Assembly (NCBI RefSeq): GCF_036370855.1
Contig: NC_088102.1
Span: 70,751,601 to 70,815,600 of the forward strand
Direction of reading: 5' to 3'
DNA length: 64,000 nucleotides
Source of the DNA: Dromaius novaehollandiae
Taxonomy: Eukaryota; Chordata; Aves; Casuariiformes; Dromaiidae
In this document: piece after piece, positions 15,686 through 26,712 of the stretch
Layout: each line of letters starts with the position of its first letter
Numbering within the stretch: the stretch's first letter is position 1
The notes under the pieces: model-generated
The model's database searches: none
What the model was told of the DNA's origin: nothing
The model's input: only the letters and a program-made list of their open reading frames with translations
Program-made: the position numbers and the translations under genes

Positions 15686-18600
15686 CTGGGGAAAGGCAAA
15701 ACAGGCTGTTACACAGCCACAACAGAAGGCAGTTCCTGGTGGACCGGGTCAGCGTTAGCAGAGGCTGGCAGCGTGGGGAATGCTGCTGCTGTTGGCAAAC
15801 CTCTGTCTTCCTGTATTAAGGAAGGTATAAGATGCCCTCCATAACAGGGATGCTCATATCAGAGTAGAGGAGGGGAGGGTAAACACTCCGAGGAATCTTT
15901 TTCCATGGAGGATGCTGGGTTTCACCTTGGGATGAGCCTAAAACTATCTTAGAGCAAGATTTCACAAGCTTTGGAGAAAGATGTTATTTTCTTATACTGT
16001 ATTTTATAATATCCTACATGATGCCTGATCCAGAGTGTAAATGTGGTCTGTTCTGACACTCTGGTTTCACTCACCTGATGTCAAAGGTCGAGCCGAGGAA
16101 CGATGGGCGCTTGTACTCAGCGGTGGCTGCGGTGTAGGGTGGCTGGGGGTCGGGCTCGTTCCAGTACAGGTCCTTCTCCAGAACGGGCAAATCCTGATGC
16201 ATCTCATCCACTGCCATAAGGGAGACCTGCAGAGGACAGCAGGAACGTCACGGTGGGTAAGTAACTGGAAGGAAGGAGATGTTGAAGGAGATGTGAAAGC
16301 AACGCTCGCTAGGAAGGAAGAGCTCTATGGCCAGGACTGTGGTATTAGGAAAGACCAAAGGTGGAGAATTACTGCATGGAAGAAAGCGGAGGAAGCAGTT
16401 CTAGGGACAAGGTGAAATGTTAGGGAAGGGCAGGAATGATGGGTCACTGAAGGGCAGTGAGGATGTGAAACCAATTGAGTCTGGATCCATATGGTGGGCC
16501 AGAGCATGGAGTGGGAGGGCTAGGTGGGGCTGGAGTCAGCCTCTGTGTAAGCGCCAGGTGCTCAGCAGCACAACAAGCATATGCCAAAAGCCCCGGTGTG
16601 TGTGGAGTCTTCCTGGAACAGGTCTCACCCCATATTCTTCCCGAAATCTAGGATGTCTCCTTGGCTGGTTAGAAGGAACACTGAGCTGGCTGCCTTCATC
16701 ATCATACAGGTAGGGAAGCCATGTGCTCTCCTCTTGCTCTCCCCAGCCATCTCCCTGTGGAGATCCTGGGGCCCTTAACATGCAGCCCCCACCTTGGAGA
16801 AAAGGCCTAGGGGAATGGGGACAGCCCCTGTGCCCTGCTGCGGGCGTGGGTGTTGTGGGACAGCACGGTGACCGCGCTCCTGACAGGGCTTGCTGGGCCC
16901 ATGGGCGCAGTCCTGCCTCTGCGCTCCTCCGCAGGTCGGGCTTGTCTGCGGGATCTCGCCTCCACTTTACCTGCAGGTTCCTGTCGATGAGCCAGTTGGT
17001 TTCAAAATCGTCATCGTCCTCCCCAAAGGGGTTGATGAGTTGCTCAGCCACCTGCATGTGGAGAGGACACAGCAAGGGTCATGGGGATGCCTGCCCCCTT
17101 TCCTGTGGGGCAAAGGCTTGGTGGGCAGAGCCCAGAACCACGCTGAAAGGGGACGTCCCCTGAATTCGGAGCACTGGTGATCCTCCCGAAAAGGGGCAGG
17201 TTAAAAATGGGGGCTTGGCAGTGGCTGGGAGTCCTTGGTGCTGGTGCGCCCATTCGCCGTGGGACGGATAACAGCCCCTGGCTCACATGGCCTTTCTGCC
17301 ACCGCAAACCACGCACGATACTTTGCAGGTAAAACGTGCCTCACTGCCTCTCTTCTGCCCTGCGAGGGCAGAAGCATAGGAAAGATGGATCTGTTCTCCA
17401 GGGCGAGACACTCAGAGGTGAGACAGTCTTGGCAACACCCTCAGCTGCTGTTGGCTCTCTGAGTGCCAGCACCTGGCACTTTGTCCATAGGCCAATAAAA
17501 CACAGCTGGAGTTGCTGGTGAGCACAAACTGGGAAAAACCCTTGTCTGGGTCTGATTCCAGCTCCAGGCATGTTTTCTTGGACTTACCTTTAGCCAGCCA
17601 GCATAGAAGAAGAACTGCAAAAATGTAAACACAGGCACAAAGAGATCTAGTTCATGGCCAGGATATGCCTTTTCTGGGTCCAGGAACTGCCGCCCGATCA
17701 GACATGCCAGGAAGAAGCTGTAAACAGCCACGGTCACCACCTGGGAAAGAGGCCAGGGAACACACCAGAGGAGCTTGAGATCCCAGCTTGCTTTCCCAGA
17801 GCCTCCCCTCCATTCCACCCCACACCTCTCCAAACTGCAGCAAGCTGCAGAGCTGCTGGCTCTGTGGCCTTTTGGAAACCTCGTACCGAATTATGACAGG
17901 CTTGTCCTCTGCTCTTTGCAGGAAGATGCATTTCCACTGAAGAAAGCTTTAAAAGTAACCTTTGCCCTGTAGCTGCTATTTACATTGTATTTCACTCTAT
18001 GCTGTCCCCGGAACGACCTCTGTGTAGGTGTCATAAAAAGAAGGGACCTGACCTCCCGGACAGAAAGAGCTTGAACAACGGACGTGGCTGCATGGCTGGT
18101 CCACTGCTGAGGTAAGGGGTGCTGTGAGCTCTTCTCATTCTTGCCCCTGACTCTCCCAAAAGCTGCTTTGACCCTCCTGTGGCTCAGCCTGTGCTGGCAC
18201 AGACCATGCCCAAGTCAGGGAGGGGAGACGCTGGCAGTGCTGCCAGCTCTGAACTGCCTCCTTCCTTCCTGCTCCTCATGCTGAGCTGCTTTATATTTGC
18301 CTGCTTGCTTGTCCAGACTTCAGGCCACAAGGTGCTTTGTGCTTTTCTCTGTAATCATGGGGCTGGAAACTTCCCCTTTTCAAATTAATAGCAGTGGAGA
18401 CTCTCGCACAGTCTCTTGATGCCCCAAGCAGGGTGTTTCAAAACCCAAACACTGCATCAGAAGACCTGCGAGCTAGCTGTGCAGCTCCCTGCAGTGAACA
18501 GTGCGTGGATGTTTCACGATGGGCAGAAGGCCCAGTTGCAAAAACAGACTGCAGTATGGATGGGCACCTATAGAAAAATGGTTTGTGCACTGCAGAGGCG

Positions 18601-21600
18601 GTGAGGACCCTGGCCAGGCTCTCTGGCAAAGGCCCAGTTGCAAAAACAGACTGCAATATGGATGGGCACCTATAGAAAAATGGTTTGTGCAATGCAGAGG
18701 CAGCGAGGACCCTGGCCAGGCTTTCTGGCAAAGTGCCTTGCTAACCACTACAAGTGCCCAGGATGAGGCTGCCAGAGGAGCTGCCAATCTGGGCCTGGTG
18801 TTTTCCGCAGCTTGGCCTGGCTCTGCCTTGTGGCCCTGGGCTCCAGCCGTACCTCCCCTGTCTGCTCCTCAGCTCCTTCCTGACCATCTCCGTAGCCGAG
18901 ACTCCCCTTGGTGCTCCTTGGATAGAGCTTTGGTGGAGCTGTGCTCGTTTTCGCAGGGCCCTGTGCTCACAGGTGAGTGCTGGCAGTAGGGCCCTGGCTG
19001 AGCCTGTTGGCAGGGCCTGCAATGCCATGCCAGGTGGCACAGAGGCAGCGTGCCACCCTCCCCCCAAAGGTAAGTGTGGGATGCAAGTGCAACACACCAT
19101 GCTGCTGCTTTTCTTCCTAGAGTGCAGGATGCTGTGGTCCGTGTAGGAATATAAGTTCCCAATACATTCCCCATTAACCTCCAGCAACGCATGAACAGGA
19201 GCAGCTCCCGTTTCGCGGTGGAGCACGTTAGCGTTATCTGAGCAGCCGGGTTGTATGAGACAAAGGAGCAGTTTGGTGCCAAAGCGTCTATCTGGGGTTG
19301 CATCCAGGGAGCTGTTAAACAGCTAAGTACAGGCCCACGGCTCTCCTCCGTGCCCCTGGCACGGCTCCACCAGAGCTGCCCTGCGCGCTGCAGCAGCCTC
19401 GCTGGTGAGTGGGAGGAAAGTGCTGAAGGGACGAGCTGCAGAGGAAGGCTGGGGGTGTTGCAGGGAGCGGATCTGCATTTGTCTGTGCTTTCACTGTACT
19501 TGCATTGCATGCGTATGCTTAGTTATCCCTGGAGAGTATGTGCTTGTGCAGAGGTGACTGTTCAAGCTATGGAAATAAATGGCTGGGCTGAGTGCGTGCC
19601 GGGTTACATACGTGAGGGAGCTGGCACAGGGTTATGTGTGTAGGTGGAGATGCAGGGTCCCAATGTACGTAACGTGAGCACGATCCATGTGTGGGGTATG
19701 TGTGTCAGCGGGGGGTCCCTAGCAGCACAGGCAGGGGATCAGCAGGTGGGGGGGATCCCATTCTCACCTGGGTGTAGACCAGGGGGATGCTGATCCAGTC
19801 GTACCCGTAGAGCCGCCCGCACTGGCTGCGCAAGGTGTTGAGCTCCTGGAGTGGGGAAGAGGAACAGAGCGTTGGCATGAACCTCCCATCTCCTCACTGT
19901 GGACACTGCCTCTCTCCAGCCCGCTTCCCCTTCATTGACCTGGCCTGTCCCCTCCTGCTCCCGTCTCCTCTGGAAGGGGGGACTCGGCCACGGCTGCTGC
20001 TCCCAGCCTTTCCCCATCAGATCACCAGCAGGGGCTCCAGCTTGCCCTGGAGGAGCTCCTTGCTGCCTGGATGTCTCCTCACAAAGTGAGCAGCTCAACA
20101 GATTAGGCACAAAGTGCCTCAGAAGCACCCATCTCTGTCTCCTGACTACCCAGTGAGCCTAGATAAATAGCCCAGAGGGAGATGCCTATCTCTGGGCAGG
20201 TGAATCTCATTCCAGGTAATAGAAACAATGTGATTCTCTTTGCACATGAATGCTAAGGGAGGATGAGCTGCTCTGGAGTCTTTTTCTTCTGTAGCTGGGC
20301 TGGGATCACTGACAGTCTTGCCCATGGAGCACGGCCTGCTTCTTAGGACAATCCATGGGTTTTTACCATGAAGTTCTCCACAGGGACCTTGGCTGCTATT
20401 GATTCTTTTGACCTGTCCGGGTCTCTTTCCAGGCATGTGCTGTGCTTCCTCGCAACTCCTGAGCTGTGTCCTAGAGACCTCCACTGGCCGCTGCAGTTGG
20501 CTGCTCTGGAGTCTGTGAAGGCTGGCTGTGTGAAGGAGAGCTGATCCACGGCCTCTGATGTGGGTGCCTGCCGTTACCACGTCTACATGGGAGTCCCATG
20601 GTTCCTCCCAGGCCCTCATTCAAGAAAGAAGTCACATTTCCCTCTTCTCTGTTGCATGTGACCTCACTGCCGTATGCCAGTGGGCTACCCAAAGCTCTGC
20701 TCTGCCCTGAGCTGGGGAGGCTAGTGGGTGGTGGGGGACATTTCCCATCAAAGTTAATGTAATATCCTCAGGGCCAGGCTTGGCTCACTGGCTGGAAGTC
20801 CCACCTCACCCTATTTCTCGCCTGACCTCTGGAAATCCCTGTGATTCCACCCAGGGAAGAGGACAAGAATCTTAGACAGTCTCCTTCTGCCTCTGTCACT
20901 CACATTCAGGATGCCTTGGAGCAGCACGCTGTCCCGAATCCTCCCCTCATTCCGTGCCTTCACGGCCAGATTGGTAAACCACACGCACGGGATCCAAAAC
21001 TTGTTGTGGGGAGAATTCAAGCTCTCAAACTTCTTGTGTTCTTCTGGCGTCATGAGGCCTAAGTGGAAAAGAGGAGACAAGAAAGGGATGGCCATAGAGG
21101 GCAGAAGGGAATTAATCTGATCTGAAGTGAAAACATCTAAACTTCAGGTGGCCATCTTAGCTCTCCTTATAATCATGGGAAAGATGCAGGCACTCAGTCT
21201 TTGGGAGACACCTAAAAGGAGGACAAATCTCCTTGTTAAAACATTGAGTTATAGAGATGTGAGGGACAGGATTCATCTCATTTCACTTTAAACGTCTGCA
21301 GCATATCTTCCTCTGATCTGATCACAGCTAGTGGTGTGATGTGGTACTGCTGAGGCTGCAGTCTCCTGGCTTACTTCAGGCATTTGCGGAAGATGGGATA
21401 ACCTGTGTCCTAGAAGTGCCTGTTTCTCTCCCCTGGATTGCAAAGGCAGCCCAGGTGACTAGGGCAGGTGCAGACATCTGCATTTGGGTAGACTGTGAAG
21501 TGCTGTACCCTGAGAAGTGTCTTGGGAGATGCTTCAGGGAGCCCTACAGGGACCACTGTTCAGGTCAGAGGCTCCCAATTCCCACTTGCCCAGTGGACAG

Positions 21601-24072
21601 TTGTTGCCCTGAGGGAGGGCAAACATCCTACTTGGCAGAGGTCCACTCCTTTCTGCCATGGACCCATGCACGGGGTCATTTATTCCAGACAGCTCTGCTT
21701 TTTCTGTGTACCCACTTGGTGCGGGATGAGCAGCTGCCAGTGAAGCTGCTGCACCACGGTCACACTGACCTGATCAGCCAGGGCTGCCCCGTGACCTGCA
21801 GCATCTCTGCATTCACAAACCAGACCTCACCAGCCTCTCTACATAAAAAATTTGGGCAGAAGACCCTTCATTGTCCAGACTACCTTTCAGCCACCAGCAG
21901 GAATACATGTGCTGTGCAATAGGGAAACGTAAATGGTTGTTTATTTGGGCAGAGCAGAGTAGGGCAAGAGCGGATGCTTAGCACTGCAGCAGACATTAGC
22001 TGAGCACGTTGCAGCACTATCCCTACTCCAGTGTGGGGGTTACAGGGCCTTTTCCAAGGCTCTTTGCCCCAAGCAGAGCAGCAGGGTGCTGTCTGCCTGG
22101 AGCCAGAGATGTGCAGAAGGCAATACCAGTACTGACCTGCCCTCACGACGTGCTCCATGCTGGGGAAACGCTTGTAGACAGCGGTGCTGACTGAGCGCAA
22201 GATCAGCACGCCGCAGAGGTTGCTGTAGCGCATGAGGGTGCGACGCAGGAGCCGCCCATACTCATCCTCCCCATCCACGTTGCAGGAGACCAGGTTCATG
22301 ATACGGTCGGGCCACGGGATGCTCTCGTACTGAGCCCACCAGCGGGACACCACCAGAGCCACGTAGAAACCTAGAGGTGAGCTGAGCAAATTAGCCATCC
22401 TAAAGGAGTGGGAGACGTATGTGCTTATGTGAAGGAAGGCGGGTACTGCTCACACAGGGGCAGGTGCAGGCATGCCTAGAGGGCAATTCAGATCTTCTTG
22501 CCAAAGTTAGAGTGGGCAAGCCTGGCTTCCCTGGTTTATTCAGTGCTATTCGGTCCTTGTGCTCCTGGCAGAACCCAGAATGTGTCTGTACATCTGGACG
22601 GTGCAAGCTGTGTGCTGGGGGCATCCCTCACAGCTGGGACACAAGATGATACACTCTCTGTGGGGAGGTTTTGCAAAGGCAGAGTGAGGGATCTGCTCAG
22701 TGAATTCTGCCTGCCTGCAGAGCTATATCCAACCAGGGAGAAGAAATGCTGTCCCTTTTCCCTCCCCACATATTCCCAAATAGAGCTCGTTACCCAGTAC
22801 AAAGGACACGGGTATCAGCTCGGCATAGCTGTTGCAGTAGAGTGCCACCTTCTCAAACATCAGCCTTTGGCTCTCACTCAGGATCAACCTGAAAAGGAGA
22901 AAGAGAGGCATCAGGCTCAAAGAAGAGGCTGTGCCTCACTGGGCCCGCTGGAATAGGAGTCTGGCAAGGGAAGCCAGGCGTGGGTAGTCACGACACTGCC
23001 ACGCTGTGAGCCTGGGGGTGATCTGGGTGAGCAGCCCCTGTGAGCGTGGGACATCAGCACACATCTCCCCTGGGAAAGCCCACCTGAAACACCCTGCTGC
23101 CCCATCCACAGGAGCCAGAAGTGGTCACTGACAGTGTGTGTTGTGGTAAGTGATGCAGTTCGATGTCAGGGACTGCCCCTACATTTCTCATTTAGGAGAG
23201 TATTACCTGGTATTGGGTTTGCCACAGAGCTTGGACATGTACCGCAGCTCATTTAATACCCTGCTCATGCCAGCACTGGCTGTTGTGATGTTAATTCCTG
23301 CCTCTTTCTTGGAGCTGCTTTTCTGCCTCCATGCTGCATCTGTGCATGTTGACCTGGCTAGGGGAGCTCCCTGGCTTTCCCCACCGAAAACGGATCAGCC
23401 ACAGAATACAGTTGCCTCATCACAGATCTGCGGCTCCAGAGCTGATGCCTACTCTCAGAAATGGACCCAAGGTATCACCAGTTGCGTGAGCAAGGGAGAC
23501 TCTCTCCTAAAGCTCCCCATTTTGGGCCAACTCCAGTACTAGCCTAGCCCTGGGCTCCACTGATCTACACTTCATTGTTCTGTGGGTAATCATCCAATGC
23601 CACTCTCCATCCCAGGGAAGAGAAACTATGTCCCTACCCAGTCTGGAAAAAGGAAATTTGTCAGCTGCTAATACTGAGCGGCTACCATACTGGAGCAGTG
23701 AGGAAGGACCTTTCCTCTCCTGACTTCTCAGCAGATGCGAGGGGCAGGTCCTGTCTATCCTGGAATAGACTAACTCTGTGCTTTGTGAAAGTAGGCTGGC
23801 CAGTGGCTGGCCGGCTCTTCGGCAGGACTGCTGTCCCAATCCTGCATTGCTCAGTTGTCCTGCTTCGGGGCAGGTTGAGAGTGAAGGGCTGTGTTAGTGC
23901 TGGAGTGGAAGGATACTCACCTGTAGACAAGACTGATGGTGAAGTAGAGAGTGATGAAGATAAGGAACTCGGAGTAGAGGAGTTTGTAGATGCTTCCTTT
24001 CCATTGGATCAGGAGCTGTGAGAAGGTGCCTAGGCGGGCATTGGCCACACGGTTGGTGTATGTTATTGTCAT
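14485..24072 (-). CDS. BEST1: Bestrophin-1, Ca2+-activated anion channel, nine coding exons
   Basis: Minus-strand coding segments in order are 24072-23921, 22888-22794, 22370-22137, 21058-20904, 19845-19768, 17740-17588, 17051-16971, 16226-16075 and 15685-14485 (152, 95, 234, 155, 78, 153, 81, 152, 1201 nt), giving 766 aa. The first eight sizes equal human BEST1 exons 2-9. The protein starts [15 protein letters not shown]. Pore residues are present: neck I76, F80, F84 and aperture V205. The Ca2+ clasp has A10, Q293, N296 and the acidic run E300-D304 ([14 protein letters not shown]). S358, in the autoinhibitory segment, is conserved. The channel is a pentamer conducting chloride and other anions, best known in the basolateral membrane of retinal pigment epithelium. 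Residues 367-766 come from one exon and are unusually long compared with human, as in chicken. The gene is tail-to-tail with FTH1 and head-to-head with RAB3IL1. No frame break is seen. Confidence 0.97.
18529..18732. repeat. Exact-period tandem duplication, 2 x 102 bp, in BEST1 intron 6
   Basis: Copies at 18529-18630 and 18631-18732 abut with no spacer and differ at only about five positions, so the duplication is recent. The period is 34 codons, so a minus-strand open frame crosses both copies and encodes the same [18 protein letters not shown] twice. It lies between BEST1 exons 7 (17740) and 6 (19768). No splice sites or family match suggest that the frame is used. Confidence 0.9.
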
Positions 24073-24080
24073 CGCAGTTT
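24073..24080 (-). other. BEST1: BEST1 5' UTR part of exon 2
   Basis: The acceptor CTTGTTTTGTCTCCACCAG ends at 24081 on the minus strand. It leaves AAACTGCG immediately before the start codon, so exon 2 carries only 8 nt of leader and the rest must come from an upstream exon. Confidence 0.75.
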
Positions 24081-26433
24081 CTGGTGGAGACAAAACAAGG
24101 AGATGCTGAGTCTGCCAGCAAGCCTGCAGAGAGGGAGGAGACAAGGACAACCCCAGTGTCCCAACAAGCAAGCACGATGGAAAGAAGGAAGCAAAAAGAC
24201 AGTAATAAAAAGGGACAGAAACAATGAGATGAGATCAAAATACAGGTAAGACTGAGTGGGATAGAGATCAGGAAAAAAACTATGGTGGGCAATTATTTTG
24301 ATGAGCTTTCTATCTTTTCCCTGTCCTTGAACTGCACGTGAGCTGGTTACAATGACAGAGAACGTATTTGCTGGTGGAGCCCCAGTTTTTAGTGTTTGAT
24401 TGTCAGTGTGGAGCTGGTTGGTTGGAGTGGACCGCATCCACATGATACTTCTCTCTTCTACAAAATGGTTGTTTAAGGTTAATTCTCCATAAACTCCAAA
24501 GTTGCTTACTGCAATTTTTTTTCCTTGTAGTATTCACTTCAAATAAGTTGTTTCTGCAAACCTGCTTGTTAGGAAGTGTCTTCCTGGACTACTGCTGGCA
24601 AATAAACCCCAAAGGAAAGCTAGAATCCAGGAAAGAGATTTCTCAGTACTGACCCAGGTGGAAGGACCTTTGGAAATCTGACAGTTTTTGTAACACCTGC
24701 CCAATAAGTACAGCCGTCTCTAAATTTGGGCTGGGGACTGTGCCTGGACTATGCTGGTCCTGGTGCTGGTCCTGCAGGCAGAACCGCCCTCCCTATTTGA
24801 GACTGAGAGACTGAGTTTGGCCAGGCTCATGGAGCACAAATTCCAGCAACTCCGCCTCCCCTCTCCTCCAACCATACATTTCACAATAAATCAGGCTGGA
24901 AGGAAAAAGGCATTCAGGCTGGTGAGCTGCCTCCCAAGCAGGCAGCGACCCCAGTGCATAGGCTTCTAGCCTAACCCTGAGTAAATAATTATTTACAATC
25001 AATTAATAATCAGACTGGCATTCACAACAATATGAACCTGTAAAAAAACAGACCAGTATGTAATCCAGGATGTTACATTGACATTTGTCTAACAGAGGCA
25101 CTAACATTAATAGTTCAGGGGTCTTGGGCTCTTCTCTGAATGATGGAGGCAAAGAAGCATTTCAGGGGGCAATTACTTATTTACTGGTCTGCAGCAGCAG
25201 CTGAGGGCAGGGGAGATTGGATCCATGCTTCTAATTTAAGTATCTCAGTGAAAGGCCTACAGTTAGGTGGGGACAACACCGATCCCAGTGAGCTGGTGCT
25301 CTGAGGAGAGGATGTGCAAAAATAGCAAACTCTGTTTTGTTTGCTTTTTCAACCAAATAGCATATTTGTCCTGGCTTTGGCTTCTTGGTGCTGCTCCTCC
25401 TTTGGGTTGCACTTTTATAACCCTCCTTGAGTCCCCCCCCATATCAGATGGGCAGAGCTGGCACCTGCCCTGCCAAGAGCTCCCCAGCTGCACAGACGTG
25501 CCTTTCACTAGGGCCTCGTGTACATTCATGCCGTTTCCATGTGTATTTCTGGCCAGTGCATGGAATTTAGAGGAGTATTTTTAATTGCCCCAGGCACTGC
25601 ACACATATGAGCTGTACAGATGAGAAATGTGTGCAAACACACACAAATTTGTTGGGGGCTGCTTACAGGAAGCTGGCTGTATTCTCCAGGCTTTGGGTCT
25701 TGAAAGTGCTCAGGGAGACTTTTCATTGCGTAATTCAAATACAGATTCACTTTTTACCAAACATGGAAAACTTCAGCTCTTGTCCGTGTAAATAATGGAT
25801 GTCACCCACCTCCATGCAGTTCTGCTCGGGCACAGGATATGGGGCTTTTCCCAGTGCTTTTTCCTCCAGCCCTGAAGGCAGTTCCTTGTCAGCCTGCCAG
25901 TCTGTGCGGGACTGCCCCGGGATGTCACTTGGCAGCTGGCACGCTCGAGGACCATTTGTGGTTGAGGTACGTGGTGTGAGGTGGCTCACCGCAGCGTGGG
26001 CGCTGGCCCACCAGAGTCATCTGGGGAGGAAGACCCATGCCCTGCTGCTCCCCACGGCGCTGTGGGAGAGCGCGGTGCCGCTGCCTCTGCACATCTGCTC
26101 CCGGCCACCGCCTGCATCAGCCTGGCTGATCTGTTTGGACCAACCATCGCCTCTGGAGCTCAACCAACACTAATCAGGCTGTAGGAGCCCACAGCAATCA
26201 AGAGCCCCCAAGAGAAAGACAGAGGCAGATTTGCCTGCATCAGGTGCGTTACCCACAGCATAACACCGGAAACGGACGTGAGCACCAGCTGCAAATACGG
26301 AGAACAAATAGATACAGGGGAGAGATGGAGTGAGAGAAGGAGCGACGAGCTCACAGACGCGTAGAAAGATAGATGGATCAAGCAGCTAATCTCTGAAGGA
26401 ATCTGTCCGCTCTTGTGAGGACAAGATACTTAC

Positions 26434-26683
26434 AGTCATGGGCTCCTGAGCTGCGCTGGAGACTGTGGAAGTTTGGCCCCGCAGGTGTCCTTGCTGGGTC
26501 CTTTGTGGCCCACGCCACGGCCCGCCTCCTCTTGCCCCCTTGGCTCATGGGGGGATTGAACCTGACAGACACGGTGCACTAAGGAGCCTGAAACCCACTT
26601 GGGAGCTGCAGCCGGTCACTTGATTCCATAATCCTTCCTCATTACAAAAGAGACTCTGTTGTCTTTTTCCCTGTTCCCTTCTA
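26434..26683 (-). other. BEST1: Candidate non-coding exon 1 of BEST1
   Basis: Downstream of a minus-strand TATA box, a stretch of about 250 nt ends in a near-perfect donor, ACT followed by GTAAGTATC at 26433. Splicing it to the exon 2 acceptor at 24080 would make a leader of about 258 nt. Human BEST1 likewise has a non-coding first exon. The stretch contains GGATTA at 26633-26628, an OTX/CRX-type homeodomain site; OTX2 is an established regulator of BEST1 in retinal pigment epithelium. It also has two upstream ATGs, at 26548 and 26439. The 5' end is estimated from the TATA box only. Confidence 0.45.
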
Positions 26684-26706
26684 ATCTTCTGAGTAAGCCC
26701 TGTGTG

Positions 26707-26712
26707 TTTATA
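26707..26712 (-). promoter_or_regulatory. BEST1: Candidate BEST1 TATA box
   Basis: On the minus strand this reads TATAAA within CCTCTATAAACACA and predicts a start near 26680. A CAGCTG E-box lies about 40 bp upstream at 26752-26757; the human promoter depends on MITF-family E-boxes. There is no CpG island here, which suits a tissue-restricted gene. Confidence 0.4.

Noticed and set aside
15686-15699. Extending the BEST1 last-exon frame to its upstream in-frame Met (MPFPS)
   Set aside because: Those bases are the intron pyrimidine/AG acceptor. The exon starts at 15685, where phase matches exon 9 and residues continue as [14 protein letters not shown].
16629-16693. Pseudo-exon in BEST1 intron 8 between GAAG and a GTGAGA donor
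   Set aside because: No pyrimidine tract before the AG, and 65 nt would break the frame between two phase-0 exons; kept only as part of the open-intron observation.
18438-18787. 97- and 104-codon minus-strand frames over the 102-bp duplication as a repeat protein gene
   Set aside because: The frames exist because the duplicated unit is a multiple of three without stops. No start context, splice sites or family support.
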